Source of the DNA: a bacterium UBA3756
GTDB lineage: Bacteria; Bacteroidota; Bacteroidia; Bacteroidales; Bacteroidaceae
Assembly (NCBI GenBank): GCA_002371695.1
Contig: DFGG01000063.1
Span: 1-15,856, forward strand
DNA length: 15,856 nt
Reading direction: 5' to 3'
Shown: positions 1 to 7,962 of the stretch, piece after piece
Layout: every line of letters begins with the position of its first letter
Position numbering within the stretch: position 1 is the first letter of the stretch
Made by a program: the position numbers and the translations under genes
Notes under the pieces: generated by a model
Seen by the model: the letters and a program-made list of their open reading frames with translations, nothing else
What the model was told of the DNA's origin: nothing
Databases searched by the model: none

Positions 1-1512
1 GACCGCAGCCTGGTGGAGAGTACACTCACCTTCGGCAGCGATACCGACGCCGGTGTGGACAAGCTCGGCGGCAAGGTGACTCTGACTGTCGACCGTACCG
101 AAGGCGGTCTGCTCGTGACGATGACCAATGGTACCGTCACCAAGACCTACAAGCAGACCTCGCCACTGGTGAATCTTAATGCCGACCCGGCTAACGAGAC
201 CATCCGCTGCTTCCTTGTGCCCGAGGGTTCTTGCATCAACTGGCTCGGTTCTACCATCGAGCCGATTGGTGGCTTCACCTCTAAGGATGACAAGCAGCCG
301 TTGTCGATGGAGGTGACGGGTGTGCCTACTGAGGTGCTTGTTGACACTCCGATGGAAGAGGCCTTTGCCAATGTGACGGCTGTCGTTCAGTTTGAGCAGG
401 GCGTAACGAAGACGGTGACGGCTGAGGATCTGCAGTTCGAGGCCATCCCCAACTATAATGAACTTGGCACCAAGACCTTGGTTATCATCTACAACAAGAC
501 CTTCAAGGGTGAGAATGCAAGCAATGCCGCTGTGGCTGTTAAGACATTTAGCGTAGTGAACGAACTCTCCGCCTTTACGCAGACTGTGGTTGTCCCCAAC
601 CCGCTCGTGCTCGGTGCTGAGGACAATATGTCTGGCTGGTGGTCTGCTCATACCGACAATATCAAGGTTGAGCCGAAGGAGACCAAGGTGGTCAACTTCA
701 CCAACTACACCACAGGTGAGAATAACTGGAACAATTTCGTCATTGTGCTCAACGACGCTACTACCGCCAAGGAGTACGCTGTGGTACGTGCCGACAATTT
801 CGGCTGGGGTGATGGCTATGCTGCCTGCACACCGAGCGGTGGTCAGGCCGACTGGGATGCATGGCGTGCAGCCATGAACGGTGCCCGTGTAACGGCATAC
901 ATCACTAATAATGGTGATGGAACAGCGGACGTGAAGGCCGTGATGCATGGTACTGACGGTGTAGACTATTACCAGGCCTATACGGGCATCAATACCGTTG
1001 ATCCGGATGATATGTACTTCCGCTTCACCGTTGACGGTTGCCACATGGTATTCGACAACGAACTGGGTACGCCTGACTGCACTGCCGGCTGGTGGAGTGT
1101 TCATACTGCAAACGTGCAGATTCCGTCGCATACGGTATGCACGGTTCGCTTCACCAACTATACCAGCGGCGCAAACAACTGGAACAACTTCGTGGTTGTC
1201 CTCAACGATGCTACTACCGCCAAGGAGTACGCTGTGGTTCGTGCCGACAACTTCGGCTGGGGCGATGGTTATGCTGCCTGCACGCCGAGCGGCGGTCAGG
1301 CTGACTGGGGACTCTGGCTCGCTGCCATGAACGGAGCGCCTGTAGAACTGAAGATTTCCAACAATGGTGACGGTACTGCCGACGTGAAAGCCGTGATGTA
1401 TGGTACTGATGGCAATGACTACATTCAGGACTATATCGGCATCAACACCATTGACCCGGACGATCTCTACTTCCGTTTCACTGTAGATGGTTGTTATCTG
1501 AAATTTGAATAA
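1..1512 (+). CDS. 3' part of a secreted multidomain protein with tandem beta-rich (CBM-like) repeats
   Basis: The reading frame is open from the first base, so the start lies outside the window; the GTG at 13 is internal. About 503 codons are present. In order: a region (roughly codons 5-90) resembling the second half of the later repeats (an 'N-DP' step, then a Cys near the end); an Ig-like beta-sandwich stretch (about codons 105-190, with 'VTAEDLQFEAIPNYNELGTKTLVIIY'-type alternation); then two about 145-residue repeats. Each repeat begins with GWWS.HT, has a central NNWNNFV and RADNFGWGDGY core and ends in YFRFTVDGC. Such Trp- and Asn-rich modules at the C-termini of secreted Bacteroidetes proteins are usually carbohydrate-binding or adhesion modules; I cannot name the family. 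The neighbouring arabinanase and rhamnogalacturonyl hydrolase suggest pectin binding or cutting. The catalytic part, if any, is upstream and not visible. Confidence 0.8.
   Translation, partial: DRSLVESTLTFGSDTDAGVDKLGGKVTLTVDRTEGGLLVTMTNGTVTKTYKQTSPLVNLNADPANETIRCFLVPEGSCINWLGSTIEPIGGFTSKDDKQPLSMEVTGVPTEVLVDTPMEEAFANVTAVVQFEQGVTKTVTAEDLQFEAIPNYNELGTKTLVIIYNKTFKGENASNAAVAVKTFSVVNELSAFTQTVVVPNPLVLGAEDNMSGWWSAHTDNIKVEPKETKVVNFTNYTTGENNWNNFVIVLNDATTAKEYAVVRADNFGWGDGYAACTPSGGQADWDAWRAAMNGARVTAYITNNGDGTADVKAVMHGTDGVDYYQAYTGINTVDPDDMYFRFTVDGCHMVFDNELGTPDCTAGWWSVHTANVQIPSHTVCTVRFTNYTSGANNWNNFVVVLNDATTAKEYAVVRADNFGWGDGYAACTPSGGQADWGLWLAAMNGAPVELKISNNGDGTADVKAVMYGTDGNDYIQDYIGINTIDPDDLYFRFTVDGCYLKFE
622..1509 (+). 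repeat. Tandem duplication of a ~145-residue module
   Basis: Copy A covers 622-1056 and copy B 1075-1509. A central block of over 30 residues, from LNDATTAKEY to SGGQADW, is identical in both, and most DNA differences there are at third codon positions. The flanks diverge more, for example IKVEPKETK against VQIPSHTVC. This fits an old duplication whose core is under strong selection or is kept alike by gene conversion. Confidence 0.9.
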
Positions 1513-1527
1513 TTAGATTCCTTACCA

Positions 1528-1560
1528 AACAGGGCGGGCAAGAATTGTGCCCGCCCTGTT
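1528..1560 (+). terminator. Perfect 13-bp hairpin between the repeat protein and GH43
   Basis: Arms 1528-1540 and 1548-1560 (AACAGGGCGGGCA / TGCCCGCCCTGTT) are perfectly complementary around a 7-nt loop, 16 nt after the upstream stop codon. The following bases are GTCATAAAAA rather than a clean T run, so it could be a terminator, an mRNA-stabilising hairpin or an attenuator ahead of the arabinanase gene. Confidence 0.6.
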
Positions 1561-1579
1561 GTCATAAAAACTGTTCATT

Positions 1580-3886
1580 ATGAGAAAACTTTTACTTGCT
1601 TTGACCGCTGCGGTCTATGCGTTGGCTGTTCCGCCTGTTCAGGCAGCCGACTCTTCTATCTACGATGTGACTACCCCCAAGCGCGTCTCAGTTCATGATC
1701 CCTCCATCGTGATTGGCTACCAGAAGAATGGGAAAATCACGGGCGAGAAATCCGACGGGGCCACCAAGGTCTATTATATCTTCGGCTCGCATCGCGCCTT
1801 TGCCCGCAGCAACGACCTGCAAAACTGGGAAACATTCACCAACAACATATCCACCAACTACAAGACCATCTTTGCTACGGATGCTTTATGGGCCGCAAAG
1901 GGTGGCCCGCAGGGAAATAGTGCCTACGATGTAACGGGCAACCTTTGGGCGCCTGATGTCGTCTGGAACCCCACCATGCAGAAGTGGTGCATGTATATGT
2001 CGGTCAATGGTGACAACTGGTTTTCGTCCATCGTGCTACTGACGGCTGAAAGCCTTGATGGCGACTGGACGCGTGTGGGACCTGTCGTCTATTCGGGGTT
2101 TGTCACCACAGAGCAGGCCAAGCAGACAGACTTCTTTACCGTCCATACCTCAGATGCGACACTTCCCTCCCGTTATGTCAATGGCGGTGGACGCTACACG
2201 CTGAACGCCATCGACCCCTGTGCCTTCTTCGACAACGACGGCAATATGTGGATGACCTATGGCTCGTGGTTCGGCGGTCTTTACATCCTGCGTCTTGACA
2301 AGACAACAGGCTTGCGTGACTATTCTTACACCTATGAGACAACCGACGGCACAGCAGCCGGAGCAACCTCTGACGAATATATCGGAAAGAAACTGGCCGG
2401 CGGCAATGGCGTGTCGGGTGAGGCTTCCTACATCGAGTATATCGGCGACCGCTACTATCTCTTCTGTACATACGGCGGTCTGACGTCTGATGGCGGGTAC
2501 AATATGCGTGTCTATTCCTCCACCGATGTCCTGGGACCCTACAAGGATTTGTCAGGGCAGTCAGCCATCTACTCCACTTCCAACACGGCCGTGGGAAGCC
2601 TGAGTGGTACCGTGGGCACCCAACTCATGAACTACTACAAATGGGATCTTATGGGCTATGGCTATGTGGCCCAAGGGCACAACTCGGCCGTCGTAGATGA
2701 TGACGGTCAGGCTTATCTTGTCTATCACACCCGTGCTACCTCATGGGGTGAAGGTCACGAAGTGCGCGTCCATCAACTTTTCCAGGCTGCTAACGGAGGC
2801 CTTGTGGCATCGCCCTTCGAGTATCGCGGGGAACGGTTTGACAACCACAACTATACCGTTGATGAGGTGGCGGGCGATTACAAGATCATCTACCATCGCG
2901 TGACCTCTTACACAAGCAAGGCTTGTAATACCGAGTTGAACCTGACGCTCAGTGCTGACGGTAAGGTCGTTGATGCGGCCTCGACAAATGGCGATTATTC
3001 TGGCACGTGGACGCTGACCGGCGGGGCTGGCATCCGGATTACTACCAAGCGCTTCGGCACGTTCGACGGCGTACTCGTGAGGCAACTTATGGAAGGTCTC
3101 AATTATGAGAACCTCTGCTTTACGGTTGTCTCCTCATCTACCGATATTCCTATCTGGGGCTTCAGGAGCGTCGACGACGTGATAGACGAGGCTTCGCAGG
3201 GGAAGGTCAGTCTGCCGATGTCTGAAGAGAACATTGTGGCGTCATACAATAAGATCTCTGAGTTTAACGCAGCCACTGCCAGCGATCAGATTACGGCAGA
3301 GACAGGACTCTCGCTCAGTTTCTACTGCGGAGGCCTGACATCAGACTGGACGAAGATTGCAAATTCCCGTGATGGCAAATACATTATGTATCTCTCCGTC
3401 ATGCACTACAACAGTTCTGACATATACGAGGCAAAGGCAACCGTCTCTTCCAGCGCAGCAGCCCTGGGCTACAACTCAAGCAACATCTGGGAGGCCTTCC
3501 TCAACGGCAGTTACTATGTTACGATCTCCTACAATCCCGACGGTTCTATTGCCTATTATCGTGACGGTGTGCTGATGCTTACCTTCCAGCCCAATACGAA
3601 GCCTTCCTGGAGTGACGCAAGTGTTTCTGGCGCCGCCAACACAACGCCGAAGCAGATTGTGGAGGCGGTTATCAAGTACTATCAGAACAATCAACTCGCC
3701 TTCCTCTATAGTGTCTCTGCTATCAAGGTAGGCTTCTCTGTGGCATACGCCGCCACAGGCATCGGTCATGTGAGCGATACTCATCCTGCCAAAGACGCTG
3801 TTTCCTATAATCTCCGTGGCCAGAGAGTTGGCAAGGATTATAAGGGTCTCGTCATACGTGGCGGTAAGAAGATTCTTCAGAAGTAA
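1580..3886 (+). CDS. Secreted GH43 endo-alpha-1,5-L-arabinanase-like enzyme
   Basis: 768 aa starting at ATG with a signal peptide (MRKLLLALTAAVYALAVPPVQA). The five-bladed propeller of GH43 spans about residues 30-410. The three expected acidic residues fall in typical contexts: D40 (VHDPSI, base), D212 (NAIDPCAFFD, pKa modulator) and E281 (SGEASYI, acid). H367 in GHNSAVVDDDG matches the metal-coordinating His of arabinanases. Residues about 425-530 resemble the beta-barrel domain that follows the catalytic domain in GH43 arabinanases (GH43_C type). About 550-725 looks like a LamG/concanavalin-like module. The last 30 residues (YNLRGQRV...GLVIRGGKK) are the short tail seen on many secreted Prevotella proteins. 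Predicted role: endo-cleavage of pectic arabinan outside the cytoplasm. Exo-arabinanase activity cannot be excluded from sequence. It lies 67 bp after the repeat protein and 133 bp before the GH105 gene on the same strand. Confidence 0.9.
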   Translation: MRKLLLALTAAVYALAVPPVQAADSSIYDVTTPKRVSVHDPSIVIGYQKNGKITGEKSDGATKVYYIFGSHRAFARSNDLQNWETFTNNISTNYKTIFATDALWAAKGGPQGNSAYDVTGNLWAPDVVWNPTMQKWCMYMSVNGDNWFSSIVLLTAESLDGDWTRVGPVVYSGFVTTEQAKQTDFFTVHTSDATLPSRYVNGGGRYTLNAIDPCAFFDNDGNMWMTYGSWFGGLYILRLDKTTGLRDYSYTYETTDGTAAGATSDEYIGKKLAGGNGVSGEASYIEYIGDRYYLFCTYGGLTSDGGYNMRVYSSTDVLGPYKDLSGQSAIYSTSNTAVGSLSGTVGTQLMNYYKWDLMGYGYVAQGHNSAVVDDDGQAYLVYHTRATSWGEGHEVRVHQLFQAANGGLVASPFEYRGERFDNHNYTVDEVAGDYKIIYHRVTSYTSKACNTELNLTLSADGKVVDAASTNGDYSGTWTLTGGAGIRITTKRFGTFDGVLVRQLMEGLNYENLCFTVVSSSTDIPIWGFRSVDDVIDEASQGKVSLPMSEENIVASYNKISEFNAATASDQITAETGLSLSFYCGGLTSDWTKIANSRDGKYIMYLSVMHYNSSDIYEAKATVSSSAAALGYNSSNIWEAFLNGSYYVTISYNPDGSIAYYRDGVLMLTFQPNTKPSWSDASVSGAANTTPKQIVEAVIKYYQNNQLAFLYSVSAIKVGFSVAYAATGIGHVSDTHPAKDAVSYNLRGQRVGKDYKGLVIRGGKKILQK

Positions 3887-3893
3887 TCTCACA

Positions 3894-3956
3894 CCTCCCG
3901 CACCTAAACCCGGCTCCTGCCTGTCCTCCGACAGGGGCTAGGGAAGGTGCGGGAGG
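3894..3956 (+). terminator. Compound hairpin between GH43 and GH105
   Basis: Outer arms 3894-3905 (CCTCCCGCACCT) and 3945-3956 (AGGTGCGGGAGG) are perfect 12-bp complements. An inner hairpin CCTGTC-CTCC-GACAGG sits at 3920-3935. It lies just after the GH43 stop. The arm sequence resembles the large palindrome at 15566-15616, suggesting a dispersed intergenic repeat that may also act as a terminator. No T run follows; the downstream bases are GGATAAAAACAG. Confidence 0.6.
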
Positions 3957-4019
3957 CGGGGGATAAAAACAGTATCAGAATCTTTGCAACCTAATTGCTA
4001 ACATTATTTAATTAAAACA

Positions 4020-5225
4020 ATGGAGAAAAGAGCATATCTTCTGGCTGTAGCATGTCTGTGCATCGCACTGACGGTGCAGGCCCAGCTTCGGCGGATGCCC
4101 CGCGAGGCATTCACTACCGACACCCCTATGGCCTTGCTTGCCGGCCTTACCATGCAGGCAAAGAAGTGGTCTGTTGGAGAAGTGAAGGACGTCATCCGTC
4201 GTGTGAATACCTATTGGCAGACGAACAATCCCGCTGAGGTGCGTGCCTTCTGGGACAATGCTGCCTACCACACCGGCAACATCGAAGTATGGAATCTGCT
4301 GAAGGACCAGCCGATGCTTGACTACAGCATCCGTTGGGCGGAGCACAACCAGTGGCAGGGTGCTACGGAGACCGACAAGAGCAAGTGGAAGTACAAGAAA
4401 TATGGCGAGGGCCAGGACTACGTGCTCTTCGGCGACTGGCAGATCTGCTTCCAGACTTATATCGACCTCTATAACCTGCAGGCCGACGAGAAGAAAGTGG
4501 CCCGTGCCCGCGAGGTGATGGGCTTCGAGGCCGACTCGCGGGCCAACGACTACTGGTGGTGGGCCGACGCCCTCTACATGGTAATGCCCGTGATGACGAA
4601 GATGTACAAGCTTACAGGAGATACAAAGTATCTGCGCAAGCTCTACGAGAATATCCTCTACAGCGACAGTATCATGCTCGACCCGGAGACGGGCCTCTAC
4701 TTCCGCGACGGCAAATACATCTACCCGAAGCACAAGACGGCCAACGGGAAGAAAGACTTCTGGGCTCGTGGCGACGGATGGGTGCTGGCCGGACTGGCCA
4801 AGGTGCTGCAGGACATGCCCGCCACCTACGTGCGCCAGCCCTTCTTCGTGGAGAAATATCAGCGGCTGGCCCGCGCCGTGAAGCAACTGCAGCAGCCCGA
4901 GGGCCACTGGACGCGCTCGATGGCCGACCCCCAGCAGGCTCCCGGCTACGAGACCTCAGGCACCGCCTTCTTCTGCTACGGCATGCTCTGGGGCGTGAAC
5001 AATGGCTATCTCCCGAAGAAGGAGTTCGCCCCCGTCATCGAGAAAGCATGGAACTATCTCTCCACCGTCGCCCTGCAGAAGGACGGCAAGGTAGGCTACG
5101 TGCAGCCTATCGGCGAGCGGGCCATTCCCGGACAGACGGTGGATGCTAACAGTCAGGCCAACTTCGGCGTGGGTGCCTTCTTGCTGGCAGCCTGCGAGTA
5201 CTGCAGGTATCTGAGTAAATTCTAA
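4020..5225 (+). CDS. GH105 unsaturated rhamnogalacturonyl hydrolase-like enzyme
   Basis: 401 aa with a short hydrophobic N-terminal signal peptide (YLLAVACLCIALTVQAQ), so secreted or periplasmic. It has the alpha/alpha-barrel features of the GH88/GH105 clan: DYWWWADALYM, in which D183 aligns with the catalytic Asp of YteR-type enzymes, FWARGDGWVLAGLAKVL at about 247-263, and YETSGTAFFCYGMLWGVNNGYL near 316-337. Length matches the family (350-400 plus signal). The enzyme class removes the 4,5-unsaturated galacturonyl residue left at the non-reducing end of rhamnogalacturonan or other pectic oligosaccharides by polysaccharide lyases. It follows GH43 on the same strand and converges on GH2 with only 23 bp between stops. 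The first ATG of the frame is used; there is no Shine-Dalgarno site. A weak AATCTTTG at 3979-3986 could be a degraded -7 box. Confidence 0.88.
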   Translation: MEKRAYLLAVACLCIALTVQAQLRRMPREAFTTDTPMALLAGLTMQAKKWSVGEVKDVIRRVNTYWQTNNPAEVRAFWDNAAYHTGNIEVWNLLKDQPMLDYSIRWAEHNQWQGATETDKSKWKYKKYGEGQDYVLFGDWQICFQTYIDLYNLQADEKKVARAREVMGFEADSRANDYWWWADALYMVMPVMTKMYKLTGDTKYLRKLYENILYSDSIMLDPETGLYFRDGKYIYPKHKTANGKKDFWARGDGWVLAGLAKVLQDMPATYVRQPFFVEKYQRLARAVKQLQQPEGHWTRSMADPQQAPGYETSGTAFFCYGMLWGVNNGYLPKKEFAPVIEKAWNYLSTVALQKDGKVGYVQPIGERAIPGQTVDANSQANFGVGAFLLAACEYCRYLSKF

Positions 5226-5248
5226 CGACAGACCTGGGCGAAGGCCTT

Positions 5249-7132
5249 CTATTTCTTTCCCTCGTACCACTGCTTCAGCACGTAGAAGGCCTTCTTCTTC
5301 TGGCCGTCGTCGCTGAAGAGGCCCTTGCGGTTGTAGTAGTCCTGGATGCCGGGCAGCAGGCGGCGGGGCGAGCGGAAGTCCTTCAGGATCCAGGGCGTGG
5401 TGCCGGCCAGGCCGTCGATCTTGTCGAGCATGGCGGTGTTCTCGCGGTAGAGGTTCTCCTGGAATTCCTCGGTGAAGCGGAGATTCTTCGCGCCGTGGAA
5501 GCCAGCCTTGGCGCCGCCGCCGAACTCGCTGATGATGACGGGCTTGTCATAAGGAATCTCCCAGGTCATCTTCGCGGCGTCGTTCACGTCGCGGTACCAG
5601 CCGATGTACTGGTTGAAGGAGATCACGTCGACGTACTCGTTCATATTATCCTGCAACTTGTTATGGTAGTTGGCGGCCGAGAGCACCTCCATCGCCATCG
5701 ATACGAGGCGGGTGCTGTCCATCTCGTGGGCCTGCTTGGAGAGACTGCTGAGGAAGCGGTCGCGCTCGGCAGAGTGGGGCGTCTCGTTGGCGATGCTCCA
5801 GATGATGACATTACAGCGGTTCTGGTCGCGACGGATCATGTCGCGGAGCTGCTGGCTGGCGTTGGCATAGGTGTCGGCGTTCGTCCAGTCGATGGTCCAG
5901 TAGACGGGTATCTCCGACCATACCATAAGTCCCATGCGTTCAGCCTCGCGTACCATATATTCATTGTGGGGGTAGTGGGCCAGGCGGACGAAGTTGCAGC
6001 CCAGTTCCTTGGCCCAGGAGAGGAGCCGGCGGGCATCGTCAGGGCCGTTGGCACGGCCGCCGCCGTTGGGTTTTTCTTCGTGGATGGAGATGCCGCGGAG
6101 GAAGACGGGCTGGCCATTGAGCAGCAGCTGCTTGCCCTGGGTGGCGATGGTGCGGAAGCCGATGCTGTCGGCGATGATATCGCCGACCACTGAACTGGGG
6201 GCATTCGCGGCGGAGGGGGCGAGGCTCAGCTCCACGCGGTAGCGCTTGGGGCTCTCAGGGCTCCAGAGCTGCAGGCGCTTGGCCTTCAGCGTCGCGGTGG
6301 CGCGGCCCTCGGCATCGGTGGTCACGGTCTGCTTCAGTTTCAGCTCGGGGATGGCGAGCGTCACTTGGCGGCCGGCCTCCTTCTGGCTGAGCTGGAGGGA
6401 GAAGTCGAGCAGTTGCGTGGACGGGCGCTTAGAGGCCGACGAGCCCCGCTTGGCCGACGACAGCCTCGCCCCGTCGCGATGCAACTGCAGCGAGTAGTTC
6501 TCGATGTAGGTTTCGGGCACGCTGACGAGGAGCACGTCGCGGGTGATGCCGCCGTAGTTCCACCAGTCGAAGATGAGCGTGGGCACGTTCTCGCGGCTGC
6601 GCTTGTTGTCCACCTTCACGGTGACGAAGTTCTCACCCTCTTTCAGCAGTTCCGTCACGTCGAAGTTGAAGGGTGTGAAACCACCGACGTGTCGGCCCAC
6701 CTCCGTGCCGTTGACGAAGACGATGGCTTCATAGTTCACAGCACCGAAGTAGAGCAGCGTGCGATGGTCCGCTTTAGGCTGGTAGTCGAAGGTACGGTGG
6801 AACCACACGGTGCCCTCGTAGAAGAACAGCCGTTCGTCGCGCGTGTTCCAGTCGGAGGGGATCTGCATCCGGTCGCTCTGGTCGAAGTCGTACTCGATGA
6901 GGTCCTCGGGCTTCTGGGGCTTCTGATTGCGGAAGTAGCCGTTGCGGATCTTCTCGCGGCGGTAGCCGTAGTAGCCCGACTCCTGCACATCGACGATGTA
7001 GCGCCACTCGCCGTTGAGCGATGTCGTCTGTCGGTTCAGCACATTGCCCACGAGGGGCACCATCTTGGTCTCGTCTGCCTGAGCCGTCATCGCGGCGCAG
7101 AGCAGCATCAGGATTGAAAGGATTTGTTTCAT
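5249..7132 (-). CDS. Secreted GH2 glycosidase, probable beta-glucuronidase
   Basis: 627 aa, signal peptide MKQILSILMLLCAAMTAQA. GH2 layout: N-terminal jelly-roll sugar-binding domain (about 30-215, with NGTEVGRHVGGFTPFNFDVTELL), an Ig-like domain (about 215-330) and a TIM barrel (about 335-620). The acid/base is E450 (WSIANETP) and the nucleophile E536 (VIISEFGGG); RLAHYPHNEYMVREAERMG is the conserved barrel strand. Near the C-terminus N601-R-K603-G-L-F aligns with the N-x-K motif that in E. coli GusA and human GUSB contacts the glucuronate carboxylate, which favours beta-glucuronidase over beta-galactosidase. A residue change in the loop could still give galacturonidase or galactosidase activity. 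Convergent to the GH105 gene, divergent from the small gene at 7321. An upstream TATCTTTG box is at 7189-7196. Likely removes uronic acid caps from pectin side chains. Confidence 0.88.
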   Translation of the reverse strand: MKQILSILMLLCAAMTAQADETKMVPLVGNVLNRQTTSLNGEWRYIVDVQESGYYGYRREKIRNGYFRNQKPQKPEDLIEYDFDQSDRMQIPSDWNTRDERLFFYEGTVWFHRTFDYQPKADHRTLLYFGAVNYEAIVFVNGTEVGRHVGGFTPFNFDVTELLKEGENFVTVKVDNKRSRENVPTLIFDWWNYGGITRDVLLVSVPETYIENYSLQLHRDGARLSSAKRGSSASKRPSTQLLDFSLQLSQKEAGRQVTLAIPELKLKQTVTTDAEGRATATLKAKRLQLWSPESPKRYRVELSLAPSAANAPSSVVGDIIADSIGFRTIATQGKQLLLNGQPVFLRGISIHEEKPNGGGRANGPDDARRLLSWAKELGCNFVRLAHYPHNEYMVREAERMGLMVWSEIPVYWTIDWTNADTYANASQQLRDMIRRDQNRCNVIIWSIANETPHSAERDRFLSSLSKQAHEMDSTRLVSMAMEVLSAANYHNKLQDNMNEYVDVISFNQYIGWYRDVNDAAKMTWEIPYDKPVIISEFGGGAKAGFHGAKNLRFTEEFQENLYRENTAMLDKIDGLAGTTPWILKDFRSPRRLLPGIQDYYNRKGLFSDDGQKKKAFYVLKQWYEGKK

Positions 7133-7188
7133 CGTCGTTTTATGATATGGTTTTAATATATTCCGTCGTCGTCTTCGCTTGATGCGTG

Positions 7189-7196
7189 CAAAGATA
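7189..7196 (-). promoter_or_regulatory. Bacteroidetes -7 box for the GH2 gene
   Basis: On the minus strand this reads TATCTTTG (consensus TAnnTTTG), 57 nt upstream of the GH2 ATG. No TTG lies at the usual 19-21 nt upstream; the nearest (7209-7211) is only 12 nt away. The GH2 gene may therefore rely on an activator. Confidence 0.5.
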
Positions 7197-7261
7197 CGAA
7201 TAATTTATCAATTCTCCGCCATGCTTCACCCGCCTTTCGTCATATTTCCCCGCAAAACCGC

Positions 7262-7290
7262 TTGCAATTCCAAAACTTTTCGTATCTTTG
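7262..7290 (+). promoter_or_regulatory. Bacteroidetes promoter for the gene at 7321
   Basis: TTG at 7262-7264, an 18-nt spacer, then TATCTTTG at 7283-7290. Transcription would start near 7297, giving a leader of about 24 nt before ATG 7321. This argues against the upstream in-frame TTG at 7288 as start, because it lies inside the promoter. Confidence 0.7.
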
Positions 7291-7320
7291 CATCCGAAAC
7301 GTTTCAAACAGATACGATTT

Positions 7321-7620
7321 ATGACTACCGTAGAACTCAGAACATCCATCGCAGCAGAACTCGATCAGATGAGTGCCGAGATGCTTGAGAGCGTGTCGCG
7401 CTACGTCAGCCGCCTGCGCCGCCGTGCCCGTCCGTCGCGTCGGGTCTCATCGGTTCAAGACAGGCGAGAGGCCGCCATGCTTTTTGTGAAGAATCTCTCT
7501 GTTCAGGGCGGCTTGCCCGTACCATCCGACGAGGTCACACGCAATAAAAAGGACTTCAAGGCGAGCACTCTGCCAGTGCTTACACCTTTAGAATTCTTCA
7601 ATAAAATGGACTCAAAATAA
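7321..7620 (+). CDS. Small antitoxin-like protein (DUF2281-like N-terminus)
   Basis: 99 aa from the ATG that follows the visible promoter. Residues 1-35 (MTTVELRTSIAAELDQMSAEMLESVSRYVSRLRRRAR) have the pattern 'hydrophobic helix, then L..M..E.LE.V..YV..L' seen in DUF2281-like antitoxins and small Bacteroidetes genes next to toxin genes. A basic linker (RRRARPSRR) follows. The C-terminal half is polar and ends in STLPVLTPLEFFNKMDSK. No toxin gene follows: the next 340 bp carry no credible ORF. It is either a stand-alone regulator or an antitoxin that has lost its partner. The gene is real by promoter placement and length; the function is an inference from a weak pattern. Confidence 0.6.
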   Translation: MTTVELRTSIAAELDQMSAEMLESVSRYVSRLRRRARPSRRVSSVQDRREAAMLFVKNLSVQGGLPVPSDEVTRNKKDFKASTLPVLTPLEFFNKMDSK

Positions 7621-7962
7621 TCTCCCCCGTCTTTCATCCCCAACACCATGTCCCTTCACCCCCTGACATACACCCGCGGCGCTGCGCCCTGCCCGACACT
7701 CGGAGGCAGGACGGGAGAGACCTTGGGCGGCGCTGCTGACGGCTTCGGCAGCGGCGGCAGGGACGAGGCAATTTTTACCCCCCCCTACAGGCCTTAAATG
7801 GCTCAGGACTAACGATTTCGGCGCAAGGGTCGCCGGAGACTGCAAGGCGCGTCTGTGCCCCGCTACGGGGCGCGGACGCGCCTTGCGGCGCATGCTGCCT
7901 TCCGACCGGAAACGAGATAAATTCATTTATATTATTCACCATTTTAAAAACATTATCAAACA
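7621..7962. other. Gene-poor GC-rich intergenic stretch
   Basis: 342 bp with no convincing coding frame. It holds GC-rich short inverted repeats (for example CGCTGC...GCAGCG around 7730-7755), a C8 tract near 7788-7796, the long hairpin at 7840-7888, and an AT-rich leader (7915-7962) just before the 43-aa gene. I see no TAnnTTTG box in front of that gene, so its promoter is unknown. Confidence 0.6.
7840..7888 (+). ncRNA. 23-bp hairpin with 3-nt loop, better paired as plus-strand RNA
   Basis: Bases 7840-7862 pair with 7866-7888 around loop CTA. All 23 positions pair if three G-U wobbles are allowed (7841/7887, 7854/7874, 7856/7872). On the minus strand these three become A-C mismatches, so the plus-strand transcript folds better. 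No T run follows, so it is not a standard terminator. It may be a structured leader of the downstream peptide-fimbrillin transcript or a REP-like palindrome. Confidence 0.5.

Noticed and set aside
3979..3986. AATCTTTG as promoter for GH105
   Set aside because: One mismatch at an important position and no TTG at the right distance; kept only as a remark.
4008..4907. 299-codon minus-strand frame opposite GH105
   Set aside because: Leu/His/Val-rich shadow of a gene with clear GH105 motifs; no promoter or family pattern.
5495..7117. Long plus-strand frames (232 and 250 codons) opposite the GH2 gene
   Set aside because: They are antisense to a full GH2 gene with all catalytic motifs; their Val/Ala/Gly-rich translations are typical of high-GC shadow frames.
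7288..7320. TTG start 11 codons upstream of the 99-aa protein
   Set aside because: It overlaps the -7 box TATCTTTG; the ATG at 7321 fits the predicted transcript.
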